Shown: positions 1 through 5,579, counted from the stretch's first letter. The stretch is DNA of 7,315 nt from Candidatus Uhrbacteria bacterium (GCA_016205965.1 JACQSM010000055.1:1-7315); one strand, 5' to 3'. Numbers and translations: made by a program. The notes: generated by a model not told the origin, from the sequence alone.

Positions 1-1
1 C

Positions 2-94
2 TGCAAAACGCGGCGGCATCGGAATGGAAAAGCGCCGCTCGAATTGGCAGGCGCTCACATCATGAATATCGACCCTCTGAAATTGAAAAAGTAG
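2..94 (+). CDS. C-terminal end of an unidentified protein (partial)
   Basis: The second frame is open from the window edge to a TAG at 92-94 and gives about 30 residues, including TRRHRNGKAPLELAG and a lysine-rich end. The basic stretch followed by a GKxPLELAG-like motif resembles the tails of some transposases and integrases, but this is an impression from memory and no catalytic part is visible. The other frames read on into the promoter and coding sequence of the next gene, so this frame is the likeliest. It ends 37 nt before the -35 box of the next gene, and I see no clear terminator in between. The fragment could also be spurious. Confidence 0.3.
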   Translation, partial: CKTRRHRNGKAPLELAGAHIMNIDPLKLKK

Positions 95-130
95 CAACCT
101 CGAGCTGGGACGCTACCTATTGTCCGCGCC

Positions 131-159
131 TTGACGCGGCAGGGGAGAGGCGGTATGAT
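131..159 (+). promoter_or_regulatory. Sigma70-type promoter of the first M41-like gene
   Basis: The -35 box TTGACG (131-136) and the -10 box TATGAT (154-159) are separated by exactly 17 nt, and each matches the consensus at five of six positions. Transcription would begin near 166, leaving a leader of about 37 nt with GGAGGT at 193-198 before the ATG at 203. An inverted repeat, CCGCG (124-128) and CGCGG (135-139), straddles the -35 box and could be an operator. At 5 bp per arm it may also be chance. Confidence 0.7.
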
Positions 160-202
160 ACCTCGTCGCCATCACTAATCGACGGGCGACACGGAGGTAG
201 CC

Positions 203-781
203 ATGCGTGCGTTCCCCATCGCTCTCGCGCTCTCGTTCGCCATTTCCATTGCAAACGCCGGCGGTGGGACCCCCGGTCCGACGCCTGTCAGGCTGACCAT
301 CACGCCGCAGCTGACGTACGAGACGGCCGTGCATGAGGCCGGTCATGTCCTGACGGCGCTGGAGCTGCCGTGCGTGCATCCCATCGCCGTCGCCGTCAGG
401 GGAGACATGGGTTTGACCCGGCTCAACTTCGAGCGGAACAATCCAGACTGTCTAAAGAACATGCTGGTCGTCGGCGCCGCCGGGCTGGCGGCCGAGAGGC
501 TCATCCTGCGGCAATCGCGCACCGGCTGGGAACTCGACCGCGCGAACGCGGCCAGTATCGCCGGCGAGCTCACGGCCCCGGGCTGCCAGGTCAACTGGAA
601 CGTCTACGACGATCAATGCATGGACGAGGGCATTGCCATGAGGCTGGATGCGGCGATGGATCAGGCTTATTCCATCTTGAGCCTCCACCAAGAGGAGCTC
701 CTCCGCATCGCCGATGACATCTATGCCGCCGGGCAACTCGAGCTGGGTGATCCGGAAACCGAGTCCGCCAACTGCGACTGA
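203..781 (+). CDS. Exported stand-alone M41 (FtsH-type) metallopeptidase-like protein
   Basis: This 192-residue protein matches only the peptidase part of FtsH. Residues 1-19 form a signal peptide ending ANA, with cleavage likely before Gly20. The zinc motif is HEAGH (H44, E45, H48) in the context TAVHEAGHVL. Residues 91-101 (GAAGLAAERLI) correspond to the GGRAAEELIF helix of FtsH. TGWELD (107-112) fits the FtsH TGASND segment, making D112 the likely third zinc ligand. Residues 155-172 resemble the C-terminal helix of M41. FtsH normally has membrane helices and an AAA+ ATPase before this domain, and both are missing. The mature part has five cysteines (57, 83, 128, 139, 191), compatible with an extracytoplasmic location. 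The start is supported by GGAGG with 5 nt spacing and by its own promoter, and a terminator follows at once. Family assignment is good. Proteolytic activity, substrate and final location are inferred. Confidence 0.82.
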   Translation: MRAFPIALALSFAISIANAGGGTPGPTPVRLTITPQLTYETAVHEAGHVLTALELPCVHPIAVAVRGDMGLTRLNFERNNPDCLKNMLVVGAAGLAAERLILRQSRTGWELDRANAASIAGELTAPGCQVNWNVYDDQCMDEGIAMRLDAAMDQAYSILSLHQEELLRIADDIYAAGQLELGDPETESANCD

Positions 782-820
782 CGCACCCCGAGACGAGGGG
801 GTGCTTTTATATTTTACGAC
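776..820 (+). repeat. 45-nt repeat, copy 1 (contains terminator)
   Basis: This 45-nt block matches 1491-1535 at 41 of 45 positions. The differences are at repeat positions 14, 17, 22 and 27. It begins with the last coding bases and the TGA stop (779-781) of the upstream gene, includes a hairpin with a T-rich tail, and ends in ATTTTACGAC. It probably descends from duplication of a gene-plus-terminator unit, although a dispersed repeat is also possible. Confidence 0.8.
783..808 (+). terminator. Rho-independent terminator after the first M41-like gene
   Basis: GCACCCC (783-789) pairs perfectly with GGGGTGC (798-804) around an 8-nt loop, followed by TTTT and an AT-rich stretch to 816. It starts 2 nt after the stop codon, so the first gene is probably transcribed alone. 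Confidence 0.75.
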
Positions 821-832
821 CCTGTTTCGCGT

Positions 833-861
833 TTGTGGGTTTCGCGGGGTTACGGTATAAC
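833..861 (+). promoter_or_regulatory. Promoter of the second M41-like gene
   Basis: The -10 box TATAAC (856-861) matches five of six consensus positions. TTGTGG (833-838) lies 17 nt upstream and matches only the TTG. The predicted transcription start is 6-8 nt after the -10 box, that is, at or next to the ATG at 868. Two direct repeats of TTTCGCG (825-831 and 840-846), 15 nt apart, flank the weak -35 box and could bind an activator. That role is inference. Confidence 0.55.
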
Positions 862-867
862 GTGGCC

Positions 868-1458
868 ATGCGAGGATCCGGTCCGGTGTTTTTCTTGATC
901 TGTTCGTCCGCCGCCGCCTGTACGCACATCGCGGGTCCGGAAGAAGGGATTCGCCAGAGCATCTGCGACCCCGCCAGCTTGCCTGCCGATGTTCGCGATG
1001 CCCGCACGGCCGTGCATGAATCCGGCCATGTCGTGGCTGCCTGGGTTCTCGGCTGCGCGATCGTCGATCGCGTCACCGTCGTCGAGGATGATGACAGCTA
1101 CGGCCACACGTTCTTTCTCGTGAACGTCTGCTCGCCCCACGCCGATGCCGTCATTTCTCTGGCCGGCATCGCCGCTCTGGAGATGCTGTACGGCAGGAAT
1201 CCCCGGAACGCCCAAGGAGCCTCCGGCGACCTCAAGATGGCTCTGGACGATGCGCTGCTGCAGGCCGACCTGAACGATGCTCCCGAGGAGGCCCGAAAAG
1301 CCGAGGCTGCGCACTGGCTGCGGCGTTGGAAGGCAGAGGCCGCGGAATTGATAAGCGAGCGCCGATGCGTTTTGGTGGCGATTGCCGACAAGCTCCGCGA
1401 GGAAAAGGAAGTCGGTGGCGCCGATCTGATCCCGTATTTGCTTCTGCTTGAGTACTGA
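868..1458 (+). CDS. Exported stand-alone M41 (FtsH-type) metallopeptidase-like paralogue
   Basis: This is a 196-residue relative of the preceding gene. The zinc motif is HESGH (H50, E51, H54) in TAVHESGHVV. GASGDLKMA (117-125) closely matches the FtsH GASNDxxxA segment and supplies D121 as the probable third ligand. ISLAGIAALEMLYG (96-109) occupies the place of the FtsH GGRAAEE helix, but the basic and acidic residues are lost. Residues 1-18 form a short export signal ending AAAC. Cys18 might be lipidated, but Ala at -3 is a poor lipobox, so ordinary secretion is equally possible. There is no ATPase domain. The frame is open back to a GTG at 835, but that start would overlap the -35 box. ATG 868 follows the -10 box directly and begins the signal peptide, so I prefer it. 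No Shine-Dalgarno sequence is present, suggesting a leaderless message. Similarity to the first gene is concentrated in the motifs, so the duplication is old. Confidence 0.78.
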   Translation: MRGSGPVFFLICSSAAACTHIAGPEEGIRQSICDPASLPADVRDARTAVHESGHVVAAWVLGCAIVDRVTVVEDDDSYGHTFFLVNVCSPHADAVISLAGIAALEMLYGRNPRNAQGASGDLKMALDDALLQADLNDAPEEARKAEAAHWLRRWKAEAAELISERRCVLVAIADKLREEKEVGGADLIPYLLLLEY

Positions 1459-1490
1459 CGGGTCGGCAACGGATAAACCGCATCGTCGAC

Positions 1491-1535
1491 GACTGACGCA
1501 CCCTGAAACGAAGGGGCGCTTTTATATTTTACGAC
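1491..1535 (+). repeat. 45-nt repeat, copy 2 (contains terminator)
   Basis: This is the second copy of the 776-820 repeat (41/45 identical). Here it lies 32 nt beyond the stop of the second M41-like gene instead of overlapping it. The GACTGA that encodes the stop in copy 1 is kept, but it is out of frame with the upstream gene. This suggests that the 3' end of the second gene has changed since duplication. Confidence 0.8.
1498..1523 (+). terminator. Probable terminator after the second M41-like gene
   Basis: GCACCC (1498-1503) pairs with GGGCGC (1514-1519) with one internal A-C mismatch, followed by TTTT. It is weaker than its counterpart at 783-808 because two of the four repeat differences fall in the stem. 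Confidence 0.55.
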
Positions 1536-1570
1536 ACATGAGGAGTCGAGAAGCGGCGGGGGATGGAATT

Positions 1571-1594
1571 AAAAAAGATCGTCGTAAAACGATC
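1571..1594 (-). terminator. Rho-independent terminator of the minus-strand transcripts
   Basis: Read on the minus strand, GATCGT (1594-1589) pairs perfectly with ACGATC (1582-1577) around a 6-nt loop, followed directly by six Ts (1576-1571). It lies 12 nt past the stop of the minus-strand ORF at 1607-1855 and faces the plus-strand terminator at 1498-1523. The two transcription units therefore converge here. Confidence 0.65.
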
Positions 1595-1606
1595 GTCGGT
1601 GCGAAG

Positions 1607-1855
1607 TCAGGTCGGGTAGACGGCGGCGACCCATTTGGCCAGCCGTATGAAGCCCATGACTGCCAGAACGAGCCAGCCGGCGACTGACATGATGATCAGG
1701 ATCCACGAAGACAGACTTGGGCCAGGTTGCTCAAGGACCTTTTTTGCGACCTTGTCATCGCCACTGGTGAATGCGATGACGAGGCCCAGGCCGAAACGAA
1801 CCTCCTTGGGGCGGAGTCTAGCTGACGTGTCAGGCGAGGTCAACCCCGGCTTCAA
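1607..1855 (-). CDS. Small membrane protein candidate, start uncertain
   Basis: The minus-strand frame encodes up to 82 residues. Residues 51-71 form a strong hydrophobic segment (from SWILIIMSVAG to LVLAVMGFI), followed by a basic, aromatic tail ending WVAAVYPT. I do not recognise a family. A terminator follows the stop closely. The start is a problem. The longest form uses a TTG at 1855 that lies upstream of the candidate promoter. The strong AAGGAGG at 1807-1801 is followed only by an in-frame CTG (1789-1787), 11 nt away. The only ATG ahead of most of the membrane segment is at 1690-1688 and would leave 27 residues. It may be a genuine small membrane protein with a rare start, a decayed gene, or chance. 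Confidence 0.35.
   Translation of the reverse strand: MKPGLTSPDTSARLRPKEVRFGLGLVIAFTSGDDKVAKKVLEQPGPSLSSWILIIMSVAGWLVLAVMGFIRLAKWVAAVYPT
1801..1843 (-). promoter_or_regulatory. Minus-strand promoter/RBS module 2
   Basis: TTGACC (1843-1838), a 17-nt spacer, TAGACT (1820-1815) and AAGGAGG (1807-1801) follow in order. The spacer contains CTGAC and GTCAG arms separated by 2 nt, a possible operator. CTCC (1816-1813) can pair with GGAG (1805-1802) across a 7-nt loop. The layout copies module 1 at 2011-2053, but no canonical start codon lies at the expected distance. Confidence 0.45.
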
Positions 1856-1885
1856 GCCTGCCCATGTGTCGTCTAAGATATATTG

Positions 1886-2005
1886 TCAGACACTTGATAA
1901 GCTCAGGTCTACCCCTTCCCTCTTGCTATCTGATTTTGAAATAATTCCATGGATACCAATTTGATATGTTCTGGCAATGGGCGTGAACAGAACGGTTTTC
2001 TTCAT
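1886..2005 (-). CDS. Small ORF of 39 residues, unknown function
   Basis: An ATG at 2005-2003 is preceded by AAGGAGG (2017-2011) with 5 nt spacing, one of the best ribosome binding sites in the window. The product starts MKKTVLFTPIARTYQIG, has a serine- and lysine-containing second half, and ends at TGA 1888-1886. There is no signal peptide, membrane helix or recognisable motif. It follows the M23 peptidase gene by 50 nt on the same strand and has a candidate promoter in that gap. It could be a real small protein, a leader peptide, or the truncated 5' end of a lost gene. The good RBS speaks for translation, and nothing indicates function. Confidence 0.42.
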   Translation of the reverse strand: MKKTVLFTPIARTYQIGIHGIISKSDSKREGVDLSLSSV

Positions 2006-2010
2006 GGCTT

Positions 2011-2053
2011 CCTCCTTGGCCCGGAGGCTACCAGGTTTCGTGCCGCGCGTCAA
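2011..2053 (-). promoter_or_regulatory. Minus-strand promoter/RBS module 1 with SD hairpin
   Basis: TTGACG (2053-2048), a 17-nt spacer and TAGCCT (2030-2025, three of six matches) are followed 7 nt later by AAGGAGG (2017-2011). CCTCC (2027-2023) can pair with GGAGG (2015-2011) around a 7-nt loop and hide the ribosome binding site. The -35 box begins 2 nt after the stop of the M23 peptidase gene. The -10 box is weak, so promoter function is uncertain, while the RBS is convincing. Confidence 0.5.
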
Positions 2054-2055
2054 TC

Positions 2056-3300
2056 CTAGAGCCTCATCAAATATCCCATGGGGTCGACGGGTATCGCCCG
2101 CAGGCGGGTTTCGAAGTGCAGATGCGGGCCGGTGGTCATGCGGCCGGCGCCGGAGGTGCCGGGCATGCCGCCCGAGTAGCCGATGATCTCGCCGCGCTCG
2201 ACGAAGGCGTCTTCGCGGACGACGATCTTCGACAGATGGCCGTAGACGGTCGAGACGTCGTTGTTGTGCAGCAGCATGACGTAGCTGTAGCCGAGGCCGG
2301 CGTTTTTCGCGCGGCCGACGACGCCCGAAGCGGCCGCCCGAACCGGCGTGCCTTGGCCGCTGCGGATATCCAATCCGGGGTGCTCGAAAACGTAGCGAAA
2401 GGGGTATTCCGGATCGTGAAACCGCGTTGAAATGCCCCGAGCCGGCACCACCGGCCATGAGAGCACCGGGCTGTCCCCCCTCGTGCGATCGGCGAGATCG
2501 ATCTTCTCGCGCAGCACTTTTTCGAGATACTCGATCTCGGTGTCCGCGTCTTCGTGTTCGCGCTTAAGATCGGCCAGGAGATAGCGGTAATGAAGCTCCG
2601 AGGACTTGGTTTCGGTGATGATGGCATCCTTGAGAGCCCGTTCGTCCTCTAGTCTGGCCCAGCCGGCCTCAAGCTCGCTCTTGCGAACCGCGGTCAGCGC
2701 CTTCTTGTCTTCGCGCCCCTGTTTTTCGGCCGTCAGGTCGCGCTGCAGAGCGGCGACTTTTTCGAGCGTCCGGTTGACGCCATCTTGAAGGGCGGCGAGA
2801 GCGCGCAGGCCGTCGAAGAAATCCGAGAATGATTTGAATGACAGCAGCAGTTCGAACGTACTGCGCGAAGTTTCGGTTCTGTAGAGCTGCCGGGCCAGCG
2901 AGCCGAGCAGCTGGCGTTCATGGACGATGCGCTGCTCCTTCTCGAGGATATCGCGCTCGAAGGCGGCAATCTCGAGTTCCAGGGCGCTGATTTCATTTTT
3001 GGAGATTTCAATGGAGAGAAGCGTCTTGGCGATGCGGTTGTCCAGAAGCGCCAACTGATCCTCGAGCGACTGGGCCTGCAGCTTTTTCTCGGCAATGAGT
3101 CCCTGGTATTCTTTGGACTTGGTCTCGAGCTCTTGAAGGTCGGACTTTTTTTTCTTGACCTGCTCATTGAGGTCCTTGATCTGCTCCTGGATCTTCGGCG
3201 TACTCGCCTCTTGAGCTCCGGCGCCGAGCGGAAACGCCAAAACGGCCGCGAGCGGCAGCGCGGCGATGATAAGGAACGCGATTATGTGCCTCCTCCTCAT
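2056..3300 (-). CDS. Exported coiled-coil M23 peptidase (EnvC/NlpD-like murein hydrolase)
   Basis: The 414-residue product has a signal peptide at 1-29 (basic MRRRH, hydrophobic core, AGA before Gln30). A long charged coiled coil spans about 33-275, and a C-terminal LytM/M23 domain spans about 287-400. The zinc and catalytic residues are all present: H307 and D311 in HPGLD, H355 in GHL, and H393/H395 in HLHF. This differs from E. coli EnvC, whose LytM domain is degenerate and only activates amidases, so this protein could cut peptidoglycan peptides itself. The coiled-coil layout is typical of factors that work at the septum with FtsEX-like partners, but no ftsEX is in the window. The ATG overlaps the gltX stop (ATGA, 3300-3297) and has no clear Shine-Dalgarno sequence, which implies coupled translation. 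I see no terminator directly after it. Confidence 0.9.
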   Translation of the reverse strand: MRRRHIIAFLIIAALPLAAVLAFPLGAGAQEASTPKIQEQIKDLNEQVKKKKSDLQELETKSKEYQGLIAEKKLQAQSLEDQLALLDNRIAKTLLSIEISKNEISALELEIAAFERDILEKEQRIVHERQLLGSLARQLYRTETSRSTFELLLSFKSFSDFFDGLRALAALQDGVNRTLEKVAALQRDLTAEKQGREDKKALTAVRKSELEAGWARLEDERALKDAIITETKSSELHYRYLLADLKREHEDADTEIEYLEKVLREKIDLADRTRGDSPVLSWPVVPARGISTRFHDPEYPFRYVFEHPGLDIRSGQGTPVRAAASGVVGRAKNAGLGYSYVMLLHNNDVSTVYGHLSKIVVREDAFVERGEIIGYSGGMPGTSGAGRMTTGPHLHFETRLRAIPVDPMGYLMRL

Positions 3301-4766
3301 GAGAGTTGGGTGATGGCGGCTTCGATACGCCGGAGCGAGGCATCCTTGCCCAGCGCCCAGGCGACTTCAAATGGACTTGGCGAGGCTTCCCGACCGGTCA
3401 GCGCGTAGCGCAGCGGCCACAGGGTTTCGGCGTTGGTCCAACCTCTTTCGACGATCAATCCGAGAACGGCTTTTTCGATCGCTTTCATGTCGGCGAACAG
3501 GGTGTCGGACTGTCCGGCCAGGAATTCGGCCAGAGCCGCCAGTCTTTCCTTGGCAACCCCGGGCGTCGACTTCTTCCACGGGATCTTGCCGGCCTCGGTT
3601 TCAACCGTATCGACGAACAGATAAGCGGTCGCTTCCGGAAATTCCTTGAGCGTGGTCACCCGCTGTTTCTCCAGCGCTATCGCCTTGCGGAACATTTCTG
3701 GCGAACCATCGATCTTCGCGTTGGCGAAGAACGGCGCAGCCAGCTCGACCAGGCGTTCGTCCGCGGTCATCCGGATATACTCGCGGTTCATCCAGTCGAG
3801 CTTCTCGCGGTTGAAGACGGCGCCGGCGCGGTTGATCTTTTCGAGCGTAAAAGCGTCAATCAGCTCTTGCCTCGAATAGAGCTCGCGGTCGGCGGTCGGA
3901 TTCCAGCCCAGCAAGGCCACGAAGTTGACGATCGCCTCGGGCAGGTAGCCCTGCTCGGCGTACTCCTCGACCGCGACGTCGTTCTGGCGCTTGGAGAGCT
4001 TGGAGCGGTCCGGATTCAGGAGCAGCGGCAGATGGGCGTAGATCGGCGCCTGCCAGCCGAACAAGGCGTATAGCACCAGGTGTTTAGGCGTCGAGGGCAG
4101 CCAATCTTCGCCGCGAATGACGTGGCTGATCTCCATCAGGTGATCGTCGACGACGTTGGCCAAGTGATACGTCGGAAAACCGTCGGATTTAAGGAGCACC
4201 TGGTCGTCGATCAGGGTGTTTTCGAAGCTGACGCGGCCGCGGATGACGTCGCTGAATTCGGTGGTGCCGTCGGGCATCTTGAGGCGGATGACGCCGGGCG
4301 TTCCCGCCTCGAGCTCCTTGGCGACTTCGGCCGCCGATAAGCTTCTACATCTCTTATCGTACATGATCGGACGACGCTCGGCCATCTGCGCGGTTTTCAT
4401 GCTCTCAAGGCGCTCGGGGGTGCAGAAACAGCGGTAGGCGCCGCCTTTTTCGAGCAGGATCTTGGCGTGCTCGGCGTAGAGATCGAAACGGTTCGACTGG
4501 ATGTAGGGGCCGTGGCCGCCGCGTTCCTTGATTTCGCCGTTGGCGTCGAGATACGGACCTTCATCGGGATGGATGCCGCTCCAGGCCAGCGTGCGGACGA
4601 TGTTTTCGATGCCGCCGGGGACGAGCCGGGTGCGGTCGGTGTCTTCGATTCGCAAGACAAAAACGCCCCCCTCCTTGCGGATGAAGAGTTCGTTGTAGAG
4701 CGCTGTCCGGAGTCCCCCGATGTGCAGGAAACCAGTCGGCGACGGTGCGAAGCGGACGCGGTTCAT
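3297..4766 (-). CDS. gltX: Glutamyl-tRNA synthetase
   Basis: GltX charges tRNA-Glu with glutamate in the cytoplasm. The 489-residue length is normal for a bacterial class I GluRS. The ATP-binding HIGH-type motif is H15-I-G-G18 within RFAPSPTGFLHIGGLRTAL, and the KMSKS-type motif is KLSKR (256-260). RIEDTDRTR (39-47) is the conserved glutamate-binding region. C113-x-C115, Y136 and C140 match the zinc-binding insertion of E. coli GluRS, but the position of the E. coli His two residues after the third Cys is Ser142. The C-terminal helical anticodon-binding half appears complete. Whether it is discriminating or also charges tRNA-Gln cannot be told here. The ATG lies 1 nt after the stop of the glycosyltransferase gene, and its stop overlaps the next start by 4 nt. 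It has no obvious Shine-Dalgarno sequence, so it probably depends on translational coupling. Confidence 0.97.
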   Translation of the reverse strand: MNRVRFAPSPTGFLHIGGLRTALYNELFIRKEGGVFVLRIEDTDRTRLVPGGIENIVRTLAWSGIHPDEGPYLDANGEIKERGGHGPYIQSNRFDLYAEHAKILLEKGGAYRCFCTPERLESMKTAQMAERRPIMYDKRCRSLSAAEVAKELEAGTPGVIRLKMPDGTTEFSDVIRGRVSFENTLIDDQVLLKSDGFPTYHLANVVDDHLMEISHVIRGEDWLPSTPKHLVLYALFGWQAPIYAHLPLLLNPDRSKLSKRQNDVAVEEYAEQGYLPEAIVNFVALLGWNPTADRELYSRQELIDAFTLEKINRAGAVFNREKLDWMNREYIRMTADERLVELAAPFFANAKIDGSPEMFRKAIALEKQRVTTLKEFPEATAYLFVDTVETEAGKIPWKKSTPGVAKERLAALAEFLAGQSDTLFADMKAIEKAVLGLIVERGWTNAETLWPLRYALTGREASPSPFEVAWALGKDASLRRIEAAITQLS

Positions 4767-4767
4767 A

Positions 4768-5529
4768 TCAGGGCTTCAGTGTATGGATTTTTCGTCGAAT
4801 GATCAACAGCAGAAAGACGACCACGGCGTTCCAGATGCGGGGCAGGCGGCGCGGTTCGAGGACGAGGCGCCAGAACCATTCGAGACCGAGTTTTCGCATG
4901 AATATCGGCGCTCGTCGGATGCGGCCGGCCAGGAAATCGAAAGCGCCGCCGACGCCCATGGCTACGCGTACGCTCGGCAACTCGCGGATGTTATCGACTA
5001 TCCAGCGTTCCTGTTTGCCGTGGCCGAAGGCGACGAAAAGTATTCGCGGCGCCGCCTGGCGGATTTTTTCCATCGTCGCCTGGGCGATGCCGACTCGGCC
5101 TCGATTGTCGATAATTACCTTGTCGTCGCTGGAAGCGCCGGAGATGACGAGTCCTGGAAATCTTTTTTGAAGATGCCGGCCGGCCTCCGCGGCGACGCCG
5201 TTTTCGCCGCCAAGAAGATAGATGCCGCTCCCCTCTTTGGCGGCGATTTCGGCGATATCGAGCATGAAATCGACGCCGGTGATCGTTTCCGGAACCCGGC
5301 GGCCGGACAGCCAAGCGCCAAGCCGCAATCCGAAGCCGTCGGGAATGGCCAGATCGGCTTGCTGCAGGGCGGCCAGGAAGGCGCGGTCTTGAGAAGCCGC
5401 AACTGCCATTTCGGGATTCGGCGTGGTCACGAGATGAGCCTTTTCTTCGCTAAGATAAGCAAGAATTTTTGTCTTTGCCGCGTCCCGCGTGATGGCGTCT
5501 ATAGGAATGTCTAAGAGAAAAACGCGCAT
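4768..5529 (-). CDS. WecG/TagA/CpsF family glycosyltransferase (GT26)
   Basis: Enzymes of this family add an N-acetylmannosamine-type sugar to a lipid-linked GlcNAc, an early step in wall teichoic acid, enterobacterial common antigen or capsule synthesis at the inner membrane face. The 253-residue product has TTPNPEM (35-41), ADLAIPDGFG (58-67, with D64 at the place of the catalytic Asp of TagA), LLGG (105-108), FGHGKQERWI (168-177, in place of the usual GAPKQE motif) and GGAFDFLAG (194-202). A C-terminal tail follows with GLEWFWRL and EPRRLPR (215-231) and a hydrophobic patch (235-244), matching the membrane-associating appendage known from TagA. The frame is open upstream to 5712, but that part overlaps clpB and CIRCE and looks non-coding, so I chose ATG 5529, which begins the conserved domain. 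It is first in the operon with gltX. The sugar and acceptor cannot be predicted. Confidence 0.9.
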   Translation of the reverse strand: MRVFLLDIPIDAITRDAAKTKILAYLSEEKAHLVTTPNPEMAVAASQDRAFLAALQQADLAIPDGFGLRLGAWLSGRRVPETITGVDFMLDIAEIAAKEGSGIYLLGGENGVAAEAGRHLQKRFPGLVISGASSDDKVIIDNRGRVGIAQATMEKIRQAAPRILFVAFGHGKQERWIVDNIRELPSVRVAMGVGGAFDFLAGRIRRAPIFMRKLGLEWFWRLVLEPRRLPRIWNAVVVFLLLIIRRKIHTLKP

Positions 5530-5542
5530 ATCTGCACCTATC

Positions 5543-5570
5543 TTGACACGAGGCGGTCTATGCGTACAAT
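5543..5570 (+). promoter_or_regulatory. Sigma70-type promoter of clpB
   Basis: A perfect -35 box, TTGACA (5543-5548), is followed by a 16-nt spacer and TACAAT (5565-5570, five of six matches). Transcription would start near 5577, just ahead of the CIRCE operator. The -35 box lies 14 nt from the start of the divergent glycosyltransferase gene, so the promoters for both directions are packed into this region. Confidence 0.8.
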
Positions 5571-5579
5571 AAAGCCAGA

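Noticed and set aside
835..867. N-terminal extension of the second M41-like gene to GTG 835
   Set aside because: The extension overlaps the promoter boxes and would place residues before an otherwise normal signal sequence beginning at ATG 868.
1448..1687. Plus-strand ORF of 79 codons across the intergenic region
   Set aside because: It runs through the second terminator repeat and the minus-strand terminator, has no ribosome binding site and a low-complexity, charged composition.
1635..1964. Plus-strand ORF of 109 codons
   Set aside because: It begins at TTG without a ribosome binding site and is antisense to the minus-strand promoter modules and small ORFs. It shows no motif.
3306..4073. 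Long plus-strand ORF of 255 codons
   Set aside because: It is a shadow of gltX, whose minus-strand product carries all class I synthetase motifs.
4720..5514. Long plus-strand ORF of 264 codons
   Set aside because: It is antisense to the well-supported glycosyltransferase and to the gltX start, and it has no recognisable motif.
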